Numbered from the stretch's first letter, positions 43,755 to 53,576 are shown. The stretch is 64,000 nucleotides of DNA from Phycisphaerales bacterium (GCA_007693785.1 RECY01000026.1:186001-250000); one strand, 5' to 3'. The notes: generated from the letters alone by a model not told the origin. A program made the numbers and translations.

Positions 43755-45818
43755 TCAGCGCCGCGTGCGGACGCGTCCGCCCATGAGCCGGGGCGGGAGC
43801 TTGCTGGGCACGACGCCGCCGGGAAACTTCGAGGCCGACGATTTGGCGTCCATCGACGCCATCGCCGGCACCTTCGGCGCTTCGAGACGGTTGCGCTCGA
43901 CCACCGGCACGCCCGTCACGACGTACGGCGCGTTCGGGCGCTCGTCCTTCCAGCCTTCAGGCCGCGGCGTCGCCTTGAAGTCCGGGTACGCCAGGTTCGG
44001 CACCTCCGCGTTGATCAGGTTCTCGATCTGACGCAGCAGCTTGCCCTCGGCCGCGGTCGCGAAGCTCCACGCGATGCCGCGCTTGCCCGCACGCGCCGTC
44101 CGACCGATCCGGTGCACGTACAAGTCCGGGTCGTCCGGCAGGTCGTAATTCACGACGTGGCTGATGTTGTCCACGTCGATCCCGCGGCTCGCCAGGTCGC
44201 TCGCGACCAAACACGCCAGCTTCCCGCCCTTGAACGCCTTCATCACGCTGTTCCGACGCCCCTGACGCATATCCCCGTGGATCGCGTGCGCCTCGATCCC
44301 CTTCTTGTTCAGGTGCTCGGTCAGGCGGTCCACCGTCTTCTTCAGGCGGCAGAACACGATCGTCAGCGCCGGCTCCTCGTGCGTCAGCAGGTGCACCAGC
44401 AGGTTCCGCTTGTCCCACGGCTCCACCGTCAGGTAGAACTGGTCCACCAGGCTCACCGTCAGCGAGCCCGAGCTGGTCACGATCTTCTCCGGCTCGCGCA
44501 TGTGCCGACGGGCCAGCTCCTCGATCTCCGGGTTGATCGTCGCACTGACGAAGATCGTCTGCCGGTCCTCCGGGCACATCCGCAGGATGCGACGGATGTC
44601 CTCGCGAAACCCGATGTCGAACATCCGGTCCACCTCGTCGAGGATCGCGAAGCGCACGTCTGCCAGCGAGAGATACCCGCGCTGCACCATGTCCATCACG
44701 CGCCCCGGCGTGCCGACGATGATCTCCGGGCCCTTCGCCAGCTTCTCGGCCTGGGTCTGGATCTTCTGCCCGCCGTAAACCGGCAGCACGCGGATCCCGG
44801 TGTGACGCCCGAGCTCCTTCATCTCGTCGGCAATCTGCACCGCGAGCTCGCGCGTGGGCGCGAGGATAAGGGCCTGGAACTTGCGGCCGCGCGTGGCCAT
44901 GTTGAGCAGCGGGAGGCCGAAGGCGGCCGTCTTGCCCGTGCCGGTCTTCGCCTGCCCGAGCACGTCGCGCCCGGTGAGCGCGACGGGGATGAGCTTCGCC
45001 TGGATCGCGGTGGGGTGCTCGAAGCCCTGAGCCTTGATCCCGCGGAGCACGCTCTCGTTCAGACCCAGGTCGTCGAAGGTGCCCTCGTCGAAGACGTCTT
45101 GGCTCTTGTCATGCGCCGTCGCCGGGGCGTGCGACTTCTTGACGATGACCTCTCCCGCGACACGCGCGGGATCGCCCGCCAGGTGCCCGGCGTGCGAAGC
45201 CGCCGCCGGCTTGCGAGACTCGGCCCGCTTCGACCCGGTCGCCCTCGTGTCGGCCTGCTTTGTGTCGGGCTGCTTCGCCTCGGGCTGGCGAGCGGGCGAC
45301 TTGGATGAGCCGGGATTGCGGGGCTCGGGCTTCTTGGACGCGGGCTTCTGGGGCGCCGATTTCTTCAACTCGGGCTTTGAACGCTCGGGCTTCTTCGCGC
45401 CGGGCTTCTTCGTGTCCGGCTTGCTGCCCGCCGCCTTCTTTACGACGGCCTTCTTCGTCGCGGCCTTCTTGGTGGTCTTCTTCGCCGCCTTGGCGTCGCT
45501 CTTGGCCTTGGGCTTCGCAGCGGGCTTCTTGCTCGCCGCCTTCTTACTCGCGGCTTTCTTGGCGCCCGCCTTCTTCACCGTCGCGCTCTTGCCCGCGGCC
45601 TTTTTGGCGGTCTTCTTCGAGGCGGCGGTCTTCTTCGAGGCGGCGGGCGCCTTCTTGACCGTTTTTTTGCCGCTTGTTTTCGAGGTCTTCTTCTTCGGGG
45701 CGCGCCCGCCGGCGGCGTTGGCGCCCGCGTCAAAGCGAGGGCCGAGCGTGCTCGTCGGACCGAGAGCGTCGAAGCCAGCGTCATCGTGCGCGGGCGGGGT
45801 GATGTCGCTGAAAGTCAT
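43755..45818 (-). CDS. DEAD-box RNA helicase with histone-H1-like N-terminal tail
   Basis: A 687-residue protein. Residues ~40-215 are a Lys/Ala/Pro-rich tail of KKA/KKP repeats like histone H1 or bacterial AAKKxxKK proteins. From ~245 a full RhlE/CshA-type helicase follows: Q motif GFEHPTAIQ, AKTGTGKTAA, APTRELA, TPGRVMD, DEVD in place of DEAD, SAT, and HRIGRTARAGKRG. It should remodel RNA (cold growth, ribosome assembly or decay). Basic tails of this kind are usually C-terminal in bacterial helicases, so the N-terminal position is unusual. The start codon has no clear ribosome binding site. The tail is low-complexity DNA and may vary in length. Confidence 0.92.
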   Translation of the reverse strand: MTFSDITPPAHDDAGFDALGPTSTLGPRFDAGANAAGGRAPKKKTSKTSGKKTVKKAPAASKKTAASKKTAKKAAGKSATVKKAGAKKAASKKAASKKPAAKPKAKSDAKAAKKTTKKAATKKAVVKKAAGSKPDTKKPGAKKPERSKPELKKSAPQKPASKKPEPRNPGSSKSPARQPEAKQPDTKQADTRATGSKRAESRKPAAASHAGHLAGDPARVAGEVIVKKSHAPATAHDKSQDVFDEGTFDDLGLNESVLRGIKAQGFEHPTAIQAKLIPVALTGRDVLGQAKTGTGKTAAFGLPLLNMATRGRKFQALILAPTRELAVQIADEMKELGRHTGIRVLPVYGGQKIQTQAEKLAKGPEIIVGTPGRVMDMVQRGYLSLADVRFAILDEVDRMFDIGFREDIRRILRMCPEDRQTIFVSATINPEIEELARRHMREPEKIVTSSGSLTVSLVDQFYLTVEPWDKRNLLVHLLTHEEPALTIVFCRLKKTVDRLTEHLNKKGIEAHAIHGDMRQGRRNSVMKAFKGGKLACLVASDLASRGIDVDNISHVVNYDLPDDPDLYVHRIGRTARAGKRGIAWSFATAAEGKLLRQIENLINAEVPNLAYPDFKATPRPEGWKDERPNAPYVVTGVPVVERNRLEAPKVPAMASMDAKSSASKFPGGVVPSKLPPRLMGGRVRTRR

Positions 45819-46331
45819 GGTCTGGGGGTTCTCGAATCGGTCACTGGGCCTTGGTCACCCGGCGTCGCGCCCGCGGCCCGCGCCCAGAGCGAAGATCGCC
45901 CGGGCCCGCCCGCGTCGCTCGGCACACGTCGCCGAGCCGGCACGAAACCAGCACAAACACGCCGCGTTTCACCACACGACGCCGACCAGGCCCGGCACAC
46001 GATCCGCCGATACCGCCCGGTCTCCGACACCGGGGCCGAAACCCCGGAAGACGGTGCATTCTAGCCCCAGCCGCGAGCCCGCCCGCCCCCGGGCCCCGTC
46101 GAGCGTCGCCCGCCGTGGGCGGCTCGCGCCCCGCCAGCGATCGGGGAGCGCCCGCCCGCCCGGGTCGAGATGCCCGCCCCCCCGGCACGCGCTCGCTCCT
46201 GATGGGTATCGGGTGGCGCGCACCCGCTCATCGCAACAGCCTCGGCGGGCGCGGGCTGCGTTCCAGTCTGCTTTTCGCGCAGGGTGCGGTCTGACCTTGG
46301 GGCTCGCATCACCTTCTGATAGCCTTTGTGC
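45819..46331. other. Divergent intergenic region
   Basis: 513 bases between the helicase and the gene at 46332. Nothing coding is supported. It ends with the TAGCCT hexamer of the downstream gene. No copies of the window's repeats. Confidence 0.4.
46320..46325 (+). promoter_or_regulatory. -10 hexamer TAGCCT, leaderless start
   Basis: Six bases before ATG 46332. Confidence 0.6.
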
Positions 46332-48068
46332 ATGAACTATTTCTGCAGAGCGGGTGTGGCGGCGTGCGCGGTCGGGCTGGGCGCGGGGCTGGCATGGGGC
46401 GGTGGCGTGCCGGCGGGTGATGGGGCTCCCGAGGCTCGCGAGCGGGGTGCTGACGCGCCCGCGTTGACGCCACGCGCGGAGGCGGAGGCCCGGTACGCGG
46501 CGGCGCAGGTCGAATCGCAGGCTCGGATCGAGGCGCACCTCCAGGCGAAGATCCCCTTCCCGATCGACCCGGCCAAGGCTCGTCAGCACCAGATCGAGTC
46601 GAACAGGCTTTGGCGTGAGATCGAGGGTGTGCAGCGAGGGGTGCGTCTGGCGTGGCCCGAAGCCGCGGCATTGATCGAGTCGGACACGCGGGTGGGCACG
46701 CGTGCCGGGATGGGCTTCGGGCGATCGGCGGGCGAGGCGCTCGCGGCGATCCACACCGCCCCCGAATGGACGCCGGGGTGGGATCAACTCGCGGTCAGCG
46801 TCCAGAACGCGATGCGTGCTCAAGTGGACGAGTTGTTCCGCCTGTACATGCGGGAGGTGATGAGCGAGGGCATCCTGCCGCTGGAGGTGTCCGCGTTTGT
46901 GGATCCGCCGTCGTTGTGGTTGCCGCTGCGGGGCGCGGTCGTGCAGAGCGATTGGTACTGGTGCCGCAGGGTTTTCCAGTGCCTGGCGTTCGCGGCCAGA
47001 GACAACGCGGAGCGATCGCTGGGCATTGATCCGTCGCTTCGCCCCAGCCTTCGCTGGGTCTACGTCTCGAATCTGTTGGCGGAGGTGGCGAGCGAGTATG
47101 TGCCGAAGCACGGGATGCCGGTGCGGATTCTGGATGAGATGGTGGCGGACTATGTGGTGCTGCGTCCCGACCGGCGCGTGGGCTTTGCAACCCGGCGGCT
47201 GGTCAATGTGGAGGCGGCCAGGCTCCGGGCGTTGCACCACGAGCTCGGGCTCAGCGAGCATCCGTATTTTGAACGCTTCGGCGCCATCCCGCCCGCTCGC
47301 CTCGCGGAAATCGGCGTCGAGTTGCCGGCGCACGCGGACGCGGCGTCAACGGTGCTCGAAGCGGAGCGCCTGTGGGATTTGATCGAGCGCGCGATCTTCG
47401 GCGATGCCCCAGCGCGTGGCGCGGCTGTGGAGTCGATCGCGTCGCGACGGGAGTGGTGGTTCCGGCACCATGCGATGCTCGATGCGGAGCCCTTGGCGGC
47501 GCTCATGGGTGGCGATGAGATCCTGCTGGTCGATCTTGCGATGGAAGGGTCTCCGCATCTTCGGTACTGGGCGGCCTTGCCGGAGCGTGTCGATATGGGT
47601 ATGCCGACGATCAGCGTGGGCTTTTCAGACGTTGCGGTGACAGCCGGGCACATCGCGCAGGTGGCGGTGGAGCGGTACCGGCACGTCCACGGCGTGCTGC
47701 CGGCGACGCTGGACGTGCCGGTTGCGGAGTTGAATCAGGCGATGCTGCGGACAAATCCGCGGGCGGGAAGCGAGCATCCTCCGTTTTGGCCGCGGTGGCG
47801 AAGGGGCGCGAATGCGCAGCGCGAGGGCGGGCCGGCGGTGCCGCAGGTGACGATGGCGGATGTCGCGGACCCGTTCTCGCCCGATGGTGCGCCGATTGTT
47901 TACCGCCCGGCGGTGGATGAGCCGCGTGGGTATGTGCTGTACAGCGTGGGGATGAACGGCACCGATGATGGCTGGCGGGTGGAGGGTGCGTGGGCTTACC
48001 GGAGCCCGGATATCCCGTTGTCGCCCACGTTGCAGGAGTTGCGAGCGCGTCGGGAGGGCAAGGAGTGA
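46332..48068 (+). CDS. Hypothetical exported protein
   Basis: A 578-residue protein with an N-terminal signal segment (AGVAACAVGLGAGLAWGG). No catalytic motif is recognised. The last ~150 residues carry a pattern often seen in planctomycete proteins: VAVERYRHVHGVLPATLDV, then DPFSPDGAPIVYRPAVDEPRGYVLYSVGMNGTDDGW. It resembles the calcium-binding end of type II secretion pseudopilins (LAIERYRxxxGxYP ... DPFxxxPLxYR ... SxGxDGxDDG). The middle is helical. The start is fixed by the TAGCCT hexamer six bases upstream. It lies 44 bases before leuS but leuS has its own hexamer. Confidence 0.65.
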   Translation: MNYFCRAGVAACAVGLGAGLAWGGGVPAGDGAPEARERGADAPALTPRAEAEARYAAAQVESQARIEAHLQAKIPFPIDPAKARQHQIESNRLWREIEGVQRGVRLAWPEAAALIESDTRVGTRAGMGFGRSAGEALAAIHTAPEWTPGWDQLAVSVQNAMRAQVDELFRLYMREVMSEGILPLEVSAFVDPPSLWLPLRGAVVQSDWYWCRRVFQCLAFAARDNAERSLGIDPSLRPSLRWVYVSNLLAEVASEYVPKHGMPVRILDEMVADYVVLRPDRRVGFATRRLVNVEAARLRALHHELGLSEHPYFERFGAIPPARLAEIGVELPAHADAASTVLEAERLWDLIERAIFGDAPARGAAVESIASRREWWFRHHAMLDAEPLAALMGGDEILLVDLAMEGSPHLRYWAALPERVDMGMPTISVGFSDVAVTAGHIAQVAVERYRHVHGVLPATLDVPVAELNQAMLRTNPRAGSEHPPFWPRWRRGANAQREGGPAVPQVTMADVADPFSPDGAPIVYRPAVDEPRGYVLYSVGMNGTDDGWRVEGAWAYRSPDIPLSPTLQELRARREGKE

Positions 48069-48100
48069 GGGCGGGCCCGGTGCCGGGGGTGTCGGAAACC

Positions 48101-48106
48101 TAGACT
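48101..48106 (+). promoter_or_regulatory. -10 hexamer TAGACT, leaderless start
   Basis: Six bases before ATG 48113 of leuS. Confidence 0.6.
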
Positions 48107-48112
48107 GGGCGC

Positions 48113-51100
48113 ATGACGACGGACGCGAATGGATCGAATCCCCCGGCCCGGTATGATGCGGCGTTTGCCAACCGGATCGAGCCCGAGTGGCAGCGCCGGT
48201 GGGCGGAGGCCGGGGTTTTTCGTCAGGCGAACCCGGGGGAGGCGGGGTTCGACGGCGCCAAGCCCAAGTTTTACTGCCTGGACATGTTCCCGTATCCCTC
48301 CGGGGCGGGGCTGCACGTGGGGCACCCGGAGGGGTACACGGCGACGGACATCGTCTGCCGCTACCAGCGGATGCGGGGGAAGAACGTGCTGCACCCGATG
48401 GGGTGGGACGCGTTCGGGCTGCCGGCCGAGCAGTACGCGATCCAGACCGGGGTCCACCCGGCCGAGACGACGCGGAAGTCGATCGATAACTTTCGGCGTC
48501 AGCTCCAGCGCTTCGGGTTCAGCTACGACTGGGATCGCGAGTTCGCGACGATCGACGAGGGCTACTACAAGTGGACGCAGTGGATCTTTTTGAAGATCTA
48601 CAACAGCTGGTTCGACCCGCAGCAGCAGAAGGCCCGCCCGATCGGGGACTTGGTCGCGATGCTCGAGGGGGGCGAGTGCGGCGTCAGCGCGTGGGGCGAG
48701 CTGGTGAGCCGCGAAGGGGCACGGGGGACGCAGGCGTTCACCGGCAAGCCCAGCGACGTCCGCCTCTGGCACGAGCTGACAACGGAGGAGCGGCGCGGGT
48801 TTCTCGATAGTCAGCGCCTGGCGTATCTGGACGAGCAGACGGTGAACTGGTGCCCGAAGCTCGGGACGGCCTTGGCGAACGAGGAGGTCAAGGACGGGCG
48901 GAGCGAGCGGGGGAGCCACCCGGTCTACCGCAAGCCGCTGCGCCAGTGGATGCTCCGCATCACGGCCTACTGCGACCGCCTCCTCCAGGGCCTCGAGGGG
49001 CTCGACTGGCCGGAGTCCACGCGCGCGATGCAGCAGGAGTGGATCGGCAAGAGCGTCGGGGCCGAGATCGACTTCGAGGTCGAGGGACGTGACGAGGCGC
49101 TGCGGGTGTTCACGACGCGCCCGGACACGATCTTCGGCGCGACGTACATGGTGATCGCGCCGGAGCACTGGCTGGTCGATGAGATGCTCGACGAGCCGGC
49201 GGGCGAGACGGACGCGGCGGCGCTGCGGGCGTACGTGGAGCAGGCGCGGAACCGGAGCGACGTCGAACGCCAGGAGGCGAAGGAGAAGACGGGCGTCTTC
49301 ACGGGGCTCTACGCGGTCAACCCGGCGACCGGGGCTCGGATCCCGATCTGGACGGCCGACTACGTGCTGACGGGCTACGGCACGGGCGCGATCATGGCCG
49401 TCCCGGCGCACGACGAGCGGGATTTCGAGTTTGCGCAGAAGTTCGGGCTGGAGATCCGGGACGTGGTCTACCCGCGGGCGTTGCAGCTCGTGTCGTTCTA
49501 CGCGCACCACATGACCGAGGACGAGAAGGCCGACGACGAGAAGTGGAAGAAGACGCTCGCCGACTTCATGGGCTTGTGCACCACGGTGGATTCCGACCCG
49601 GAGCTGTTCGGCCCGGTGCTGGGCGCGGTGCGCGAGCGCCGGCGTGAGCAGCAGACGGCGGGGCTGACCGCCGAGCAGGCGGCCGAGAAGGGGCACATCG
49701 GCTCGCGCGGGTCGATCTCCGGCGAGTACATCGTCTCGATCGAATCCCTCGGGGCGAAGGACGGGCAAGCGCTGGAAGACCTGTTCGCGGGGGGTGGGTA
49801 CTGGCGGCGGCGTGGCGAGGCGTTCACGCTCGCGGGCGTGTGCGTGCACTCCAAGAACGCGGAGGTCTCGCTCGACGGGCTCGGCAAGGCGCAGGCGATC
49901 GAGCGGATCACGGGCTGGCTGGAAAAGAAGGGGATCGGGCAGGAGAAGGTGAACTACCGCCTGCGGGACTGGCTGTTCAGCCGCCAGCGGTACTGGGGCG
50001 AGCCGGTGCCGATCGTCTTCGACGAGCAGGGCGACCACTACCCGGTCTCGGAGGAGGCGCTGCCGGTGACGCTCCCGCCGATGACGGACTATCAGCCGGC
50101 CGAGAGCGACGACCCGCAGCCGCTGCTCGCGAAGGCGGGGGCGTGGGTGCGGACGACGGCCGGGGATGCGGGCGTGGACGAGGACACGCTGCGCCCGGAG
50201 ACGCCGGTGCGCCGCGAGACAAACACAATGCCCGGCTGGGCCGGGAGCTGCTGGTACCACCTGCGCTACGCGGACTCGCAGAACGCGGAGCGGTTCGTGG
50301 GGGAAGAGGCCGAGCGGTACTGGCTGAAGGACGGGGTGGACCTCTACATCGGCGGCGCGGAGCACGCGGTGCTGCACCTGCTCTACGCGCGGTTCTGGCA
50401 CAAGGTGCTGTTCGACCTGAGGCTGGTCTCGAGCGACGAGCCGTACCGGAAGCTCTTCCACCAGGGGATGATCCTGTCGCACGCGTACCAGCGGAAGAAC
50501 AAGACGCTGGTGCCGATTAACGAGGTGGACGCGCGGGAGGACGGGACGTTTGTCGAGCGGGCGACGGGCGAAGCGGTGACGCAGATCGCCGCGAAGATGA
50601 GCAAGAGCCTGAAGAACGTGGTGAACCCGGACGAGGTGATCGCGGAGTTCGGCGCGGACACGTTCCGGTTGTACGAGATGTACATGGGGCCGCTGGAGGC
50701 GACGAAGCCGTGGGACACGCGGGCGATCGCGGGGATGTACCGGTTCCTGCAGCGCGCGTGGCGACTGGCGATCGACGAATCGACCGGGAACGTGCGCGAC
50801 GGCGGCGGCTCGGACGACGCGGAACTGGAGAAGCTGCTCCAGCGCACGATCGCGAAGGTGGGGGACGACATCGAGAAGCTGAGCTTCAACACGGCGATCG
50901 CGGCGATGATCGAGTTCGTGAACGCGGCGCTCCCGGGGGACGGGCAGAGCCCGCGACTGAGCGTTTCGCAATTGGAGCGGTTCGTGCGCACGCTCGCGCC
51001 CTTCGCGCCGCACCTCGCGGAGGAGCTGTGGTCGCGCCTCGGGCAGGAGGGGTTCGTGAGCGAGGCGTCGTGGGCGAGCTACGACCCGGCGATGCTGATC

Positions 51101-51292
51101 GACGACGCGGTCGAGGTGCCGGTGCAGATGAAGGGGAAGGTGCGGGCGAAGCTGCTGGTGCCGGCGGACCTGGACGCCGAGGGCCTCAAGGCGGCGGCCC
51201 TCGCCGACCCGAAGGTCATCGAGTTCCTCGCGGGCGCGAAGCCCGAACGCGTCATCGCGATCCCGGGCAAGATGGTCAACATCGTCCTCTGA
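48113..51292 (+). CDS. leuS: Leucyl-tRNA synthetase
   Basis: A class I aminoacyl-tRNA synthetase charging tRNA-Leu, 1059 residues against ~860 in E. coli. The HIGH motif is HVGH (residues 68-71) in PYPSGAGLHVGHPEGYTATD, and KMSKS is KMSKSLKNVVNPDE (near residue 829). The editing domain has TTRPDTIFGATY and GYGTGAIMAVPAHDERDFEFA. Two insertions explain the size: ~50 residues around 170-220 and ~105 residues around 461-567, inside the editing domain after the PAHDERD helix. The C-terminal anticodon domain is complete. The start has the TAGACT hexamer and no Shine-Dalgarno. Confidence 0.96.
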   Translation: MTTDANGSNPPARYDAAFANRIEPEWQRRWAEAGVFRQANPGEAGFDGAKPKFYCLDMFPYPSGAGLHVGHPEGYTATDIVCRYQRMRGKNVLHPMGWDAFGLPAEQYAIQTGVHPAETTRKSIDNFRRQLQRFGFSYDWDREFATIDEGYYKWTQWIFLKIYNSWFDPQQQKARPIGDLVAMLEGGECGVSAWGELVSREGARGTQAFTGKPSDVRLWHELTTEERRGFLDSQRLAYLDEQTVNWCPKLGTALANEEVKDGRSERGSHPVYRKPLRQWMLRITAYCDRLLQGLEGLDWPESTRAMQQEWIGKSVGAEIDFEVEGRDEALRVFTTRPDTIFGATYMVIAPEHWLVDEMLDEPAGETDAAALRAYVEQARNRSDVERQEAKEKTGVFTGLYAVNPATGARIPIWTADYVLTGYGTGAIMAVPAHDERDFEFAQKFGLEIRDVVYPRALQLVSFYAHHMTEDEKADDEKWKKTLADFMGLCTTVDSDPELFGPVLGAVRERRREQQTAGLTAEQAAEKGHIGSRGSISGEYIVSIESLGAKDGQALEDLFAGGGYWRRRGEAFTLAGVCVHSKNAEVSLDGLGKAQAIERITGWLEKKGIGQEKVNYRLRDWLFSRQRYWGEPVPIVFDEQGDHYPVSEEALPVTLPPMTDYQPAESDDPQPLLAKAGAWVRTTAGDAGVDEDTLRPETPVRRETNTMPGWAGSCWYHLRYADSQNAERFVGEEAERYWLKDGVDLYIGGAEHAVLHLLYARFWHKVLFDLRLVSSDEPYRKLFHQGMILSHAYQRKNKTLVPINEVDAREDGTFVERATGEAVTQIAAKMSKSLKNVVNPDEVIAEFGADTFRLYEMYMGPLEATKPWDTRAIAGMYRFLQRAWRLAIDESTGNVRDGGGSDDAELEKLLQRTIAKVGDDIEKLSFNTAIAAMIEFVNAALPGDGQSPRLSVSQLERFVRTLAPFAPHLAEELWSRLGQEGFVSEASWASYDPAMLIDDAVEVPVQMKGKVRAKLLVPADLDAEGLKAAALADPKVIEFLAGAKPERVIAIPGKMVNIVL

Positions 51293-51391
51293 CGCCCCCG
51301 CCCTCGCGCCCCGGCTCGCTCCCAGTTCCCCGCACGGGCTCCCCGCGTGGTCGCCCCGTCGCACGCCCGGGCGGCGGAAGCCCCGTTCCCC

Positions 51392-51397
51392 TACCCT
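51392..51397 (+). promoter_or_regulatory. -10 hexamer TACCCT, leaderless start
   Basis: Six bases before ATG 51404 of lepB. Confidence 0.6.
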
Positions 51398-51403
51398 CTC
51401 GGC

Positions 51404-53155
51404 ATGTCCAGCACGACCGGCGCCCGCGCCGACCACGCCGCCTCCAGCATCAAAGACACGATCACCTCGATCGTGATCGCGTTCACGATGGCCTTCGTCT
51501 TCCGCGGCTTCGTCGTGGAGGCCTTTGTCATCCCCACCGGCTCCATGGCCCCCACCCTCATGGGCGCCCACATGCGCTTCCACGGCGAGGACAGCGGGTA
51601 CGCCTGGCAGGTCGGCCCCTGGCACTACGGCCCCCGCAACGTCCCGCTCCCCATCCAGGGCGCCTCGCCCCTGATCAACCGGGGCGCCCGCGACGCACGC
51701 GGCATCCAGATCACCCCCATCGAGGTCGCCGACCCGATGAGCGGGCGACGCGTCACCGGGCCCGCCTCCCGCGACGTGCCGTGCCTCGCGGGCGACCGCA
51801 TCTTCGTCGTGAAATACCTCCAACCCTTCTTCGCGCCCGACCGCTGGGACGTCGCGGTCTTCAAGAACCCGACCGCCCCGCAGGAGAACTTCATCAAGCG
51901 TCTGGTCGCGATGCCGGGCGAGCAGGTCGCGCTGGTCGACGGCGACGTCTTCGTGCGGGAAGCACCGGACGGGCAGGCCGCGGGATGGGACGCGGGCGAC
52001 TGGCGGATCGCGCGGAAGGACGAGCGGACGCAGCGGGCCGTCTGGCAGCCGGTGTTCGACTCCGGGTACGAGCCGCTCCAGGGTGCGGCGATGTTCGCGA
52101 GCCCGTGGCGCCCCAGCGGCCCGGGCTGGACGATGGACCGGCGCCGGTACACCTTCCGCGGCGAGGGCGAGGCCTCGCTCGCCTGGCACGCCGCGGGACG
52201 GCGCACCACCCCCTTCCCCGGGCGCATCCCCGCCGAGGTCGCGACGTGGGCGGTGAACGATTTCTACCCCTACAACGAGAACACCAGCAGCAGCTTCGGC
52301 GGGGTGGACGTCTTCCCGGTCAGCGACGTGCGACTGAGCTTCGCGATCGAGCCGGACGCCGGGGTCGCGGTGAGCGTGACGGCCGAGCTCGACGCGCGGG
52401 GGCACGAGTTCCGCGCCTCGATCGAGACCGGTGGCGACGGGCGCGGCGAGGCGGTGATCTTCAAACGCCGCGCCGGCGCCGGCGAGTGGACCGAGCTGGC
52501 GCGAGAGCCGCTCACCCGAGCCATCACGCCCGGGCGGACCACCAACGTCGAGTTCTGGCACGCGGATCAGTCACTCAGCCTGTGGATCGAGGGGCGACGG
52601 GTGGCGGAGGCGTTGTACGACTGGTCCCCCGCCGAGCGGATCTCGGCCGCGACGGGACGGGGCTTCGCACGCCTGCTCGCCGAGGACCGCGAGCGGATGT
52701 TCAGCCACCTGCGCGATCCGTCGATCTACGAACGCCCGGAGCTCCGGTGGCGGTTCGACGTCGCCCGTGCGAGCGGTGCCGGGGCGGAGGCGGGCTTTGC
52801 CCTCTACCGCGTCCGCCTCGACCGGGACCTGTTCTTCCAGCCCGGGGTCTACCGCCCGACCAGCGGGCACTCGCTCGCCGGCGAGCCGATGATCGCGACC
52901 CACCCGACCGAGAACCCCCTCGTCCTCACCAACGAGCAGTTCTTCACCCTCGGCGACAACAGCCCCGCCAGCAGCGACGGGCGCGCCTGGGACGAGCCCG
53001 ATCCCTGGGTCGCCACGCTCATCGACCCGACACCCGGCGTCGTCCACCAGCGCCTCATGATCGGCAAGGCGTTCTTCGTCTACTTCCCCGCGCCCCACAG
53101 CCTCGCCGGGCGGAGCATCATCCCCGACTTCGGGCGGCTCCGTTTTATCTGGTAG
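51404..53155 (+). CDS. lepB: Signal peptidase I with large internal insertion
   Basis: A membrane-anchored S26 serine protease that removes signal peptides, 583 residues (typically 180-325). One N-terminal transmembrane helix (TSIVIAFTMAFVFRGFVVEA) precedes the catalytic serine S47 in FVIPTGSMAPTL. The catalytic lysine is K165 in ENFIKRLVAMPGEQV, and box E (FFTLGDNSPASSDGRAW) is near residue 510. Between the lysine and box E lie ~300 extra residues with a beta-rich, LamG/concanavalin-like look (FAIEPDAGVAVSVTAELDARGHEFRASIETGG). The protein should be active. The start has the TACCCT hexamer six bases upstream. Confidence 0.93.
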   Translation: MSSTTGARADHAASSIKDTITSIVIAFTMAFVFRGFVVEAFVIPTGSMAPTLMGAHMRFHGEDSGYAWQVGPWHYGPRNVPLPIQGASPLINRGARDARGIQITPIEVADPMSGRRVTGPASRDVPCLAGDRIFVVKYLQPFFAPDRWDVAVFKNPTAPQENFIKRLVAMPGEQVALVDGDVFVREAPDGQAAGWDAGDWRIARKDERTQRAVWQPVFDSGYEPLQGAAMFASPWRPSGPGWTMDRRRYTFRGEGEASLAWHAAGRRTTPFPGRIPAEVATWAVNDFYPYNENTSSSFGGVDVFPVSDVRLSFAIEPDAGVAVSVTAELDARGHEFRASIETGGDGRGEAVIFKRRAGAGEWTELAREPLTRAITPGRTTNVEFWHADQSLSLWIEGRRVAEALYDWSPAERISAATGRGFARLLAEDRERMFSHLRDPSIYERPELRWRFDVARASGAGAEAGFALYRVRLDRDLFFQPGVYRPTSGHSLAGEPMIATHPTENPLVLTNEQFFTLGDNSPASSDGRAWDEPDPWVATLIDPTPGVVHQRLMIGKAFFVYFPAPHSLAGRSIIPDFGRLRFIW

Positions 53156-53207
53156 CCCCGCACCGGAGCCGAGCCCCGACGGGCGGAACAACGCCGCGAG
53201 CGGAAAC

Positions 53208-53576
53208 TCAGTTCCGCCCCTCGGCCTGCGCGCGGGCGCTGGTGAACAGCTCCGGCAAACGCTGACGCTCGAGCAGCTGCAGCTCACGCTGGTTCACCAC
53301 CGCGTACATCAGCAGCACCTCGTTGCGCGTGTCGATCACGCTCAGGATCTCTTCGCCCGAACCCTCGGTCGTCATCACCACGTACCCGCCGACGCTCGCC
53401 ACCATCTCCGCGTGGGCCGGGACCGACCAACGCCCCGCCTGCGTCAGGATCAGCCCCACCAGCACGAACGCGCTCGCCCACAACGCCACCGACGGCACGT
53501 GCCCGTCGTGGGGTGCGGCCGGGGGCGCGACGGCGTCGGTGCGGGTCGCGGGGTGATCCTGGATCGGCTCGGGCAT
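53208..53576 (-). CDS. Small membrane-anchored hypothetical protein
   Basis: A 122-residue protein with one transmembrane helix (residues ~30-47, ALWASAFVLVGLILTQ) and a short exported domain VGGYVVMTTEGSGEEILSVIDTRNEVLLMYAV. The following gene upstream (53939) encodes a similar pattern, SNAVFVVDSVNQELIAVRW, so the two look related. AAGGACG lies eight bases before the ATG. Convergent with lepB. Function unknown. Confidence 0.65.
   Translation of the reverse strand: MPEPIQDHPATRTDAVAPPAAPHDGHVPSVALWASAFVLVGLILTQAGRWSVPAHAEMVASVGGYVVMTTEGSGEEILSVIDTRNEVLLMYAVVNQRELQLLERQRLPELFTSARAQAEGRN

Noticed and set aside
47996-52561. A 1521-codon open frame antisense to leuS and lepB
   Set aside because: Shadow of GC-rich coding DNA; composition is Arg/Leu/Val/His-rich with no domain, and the sense strand encodes two certain genes.
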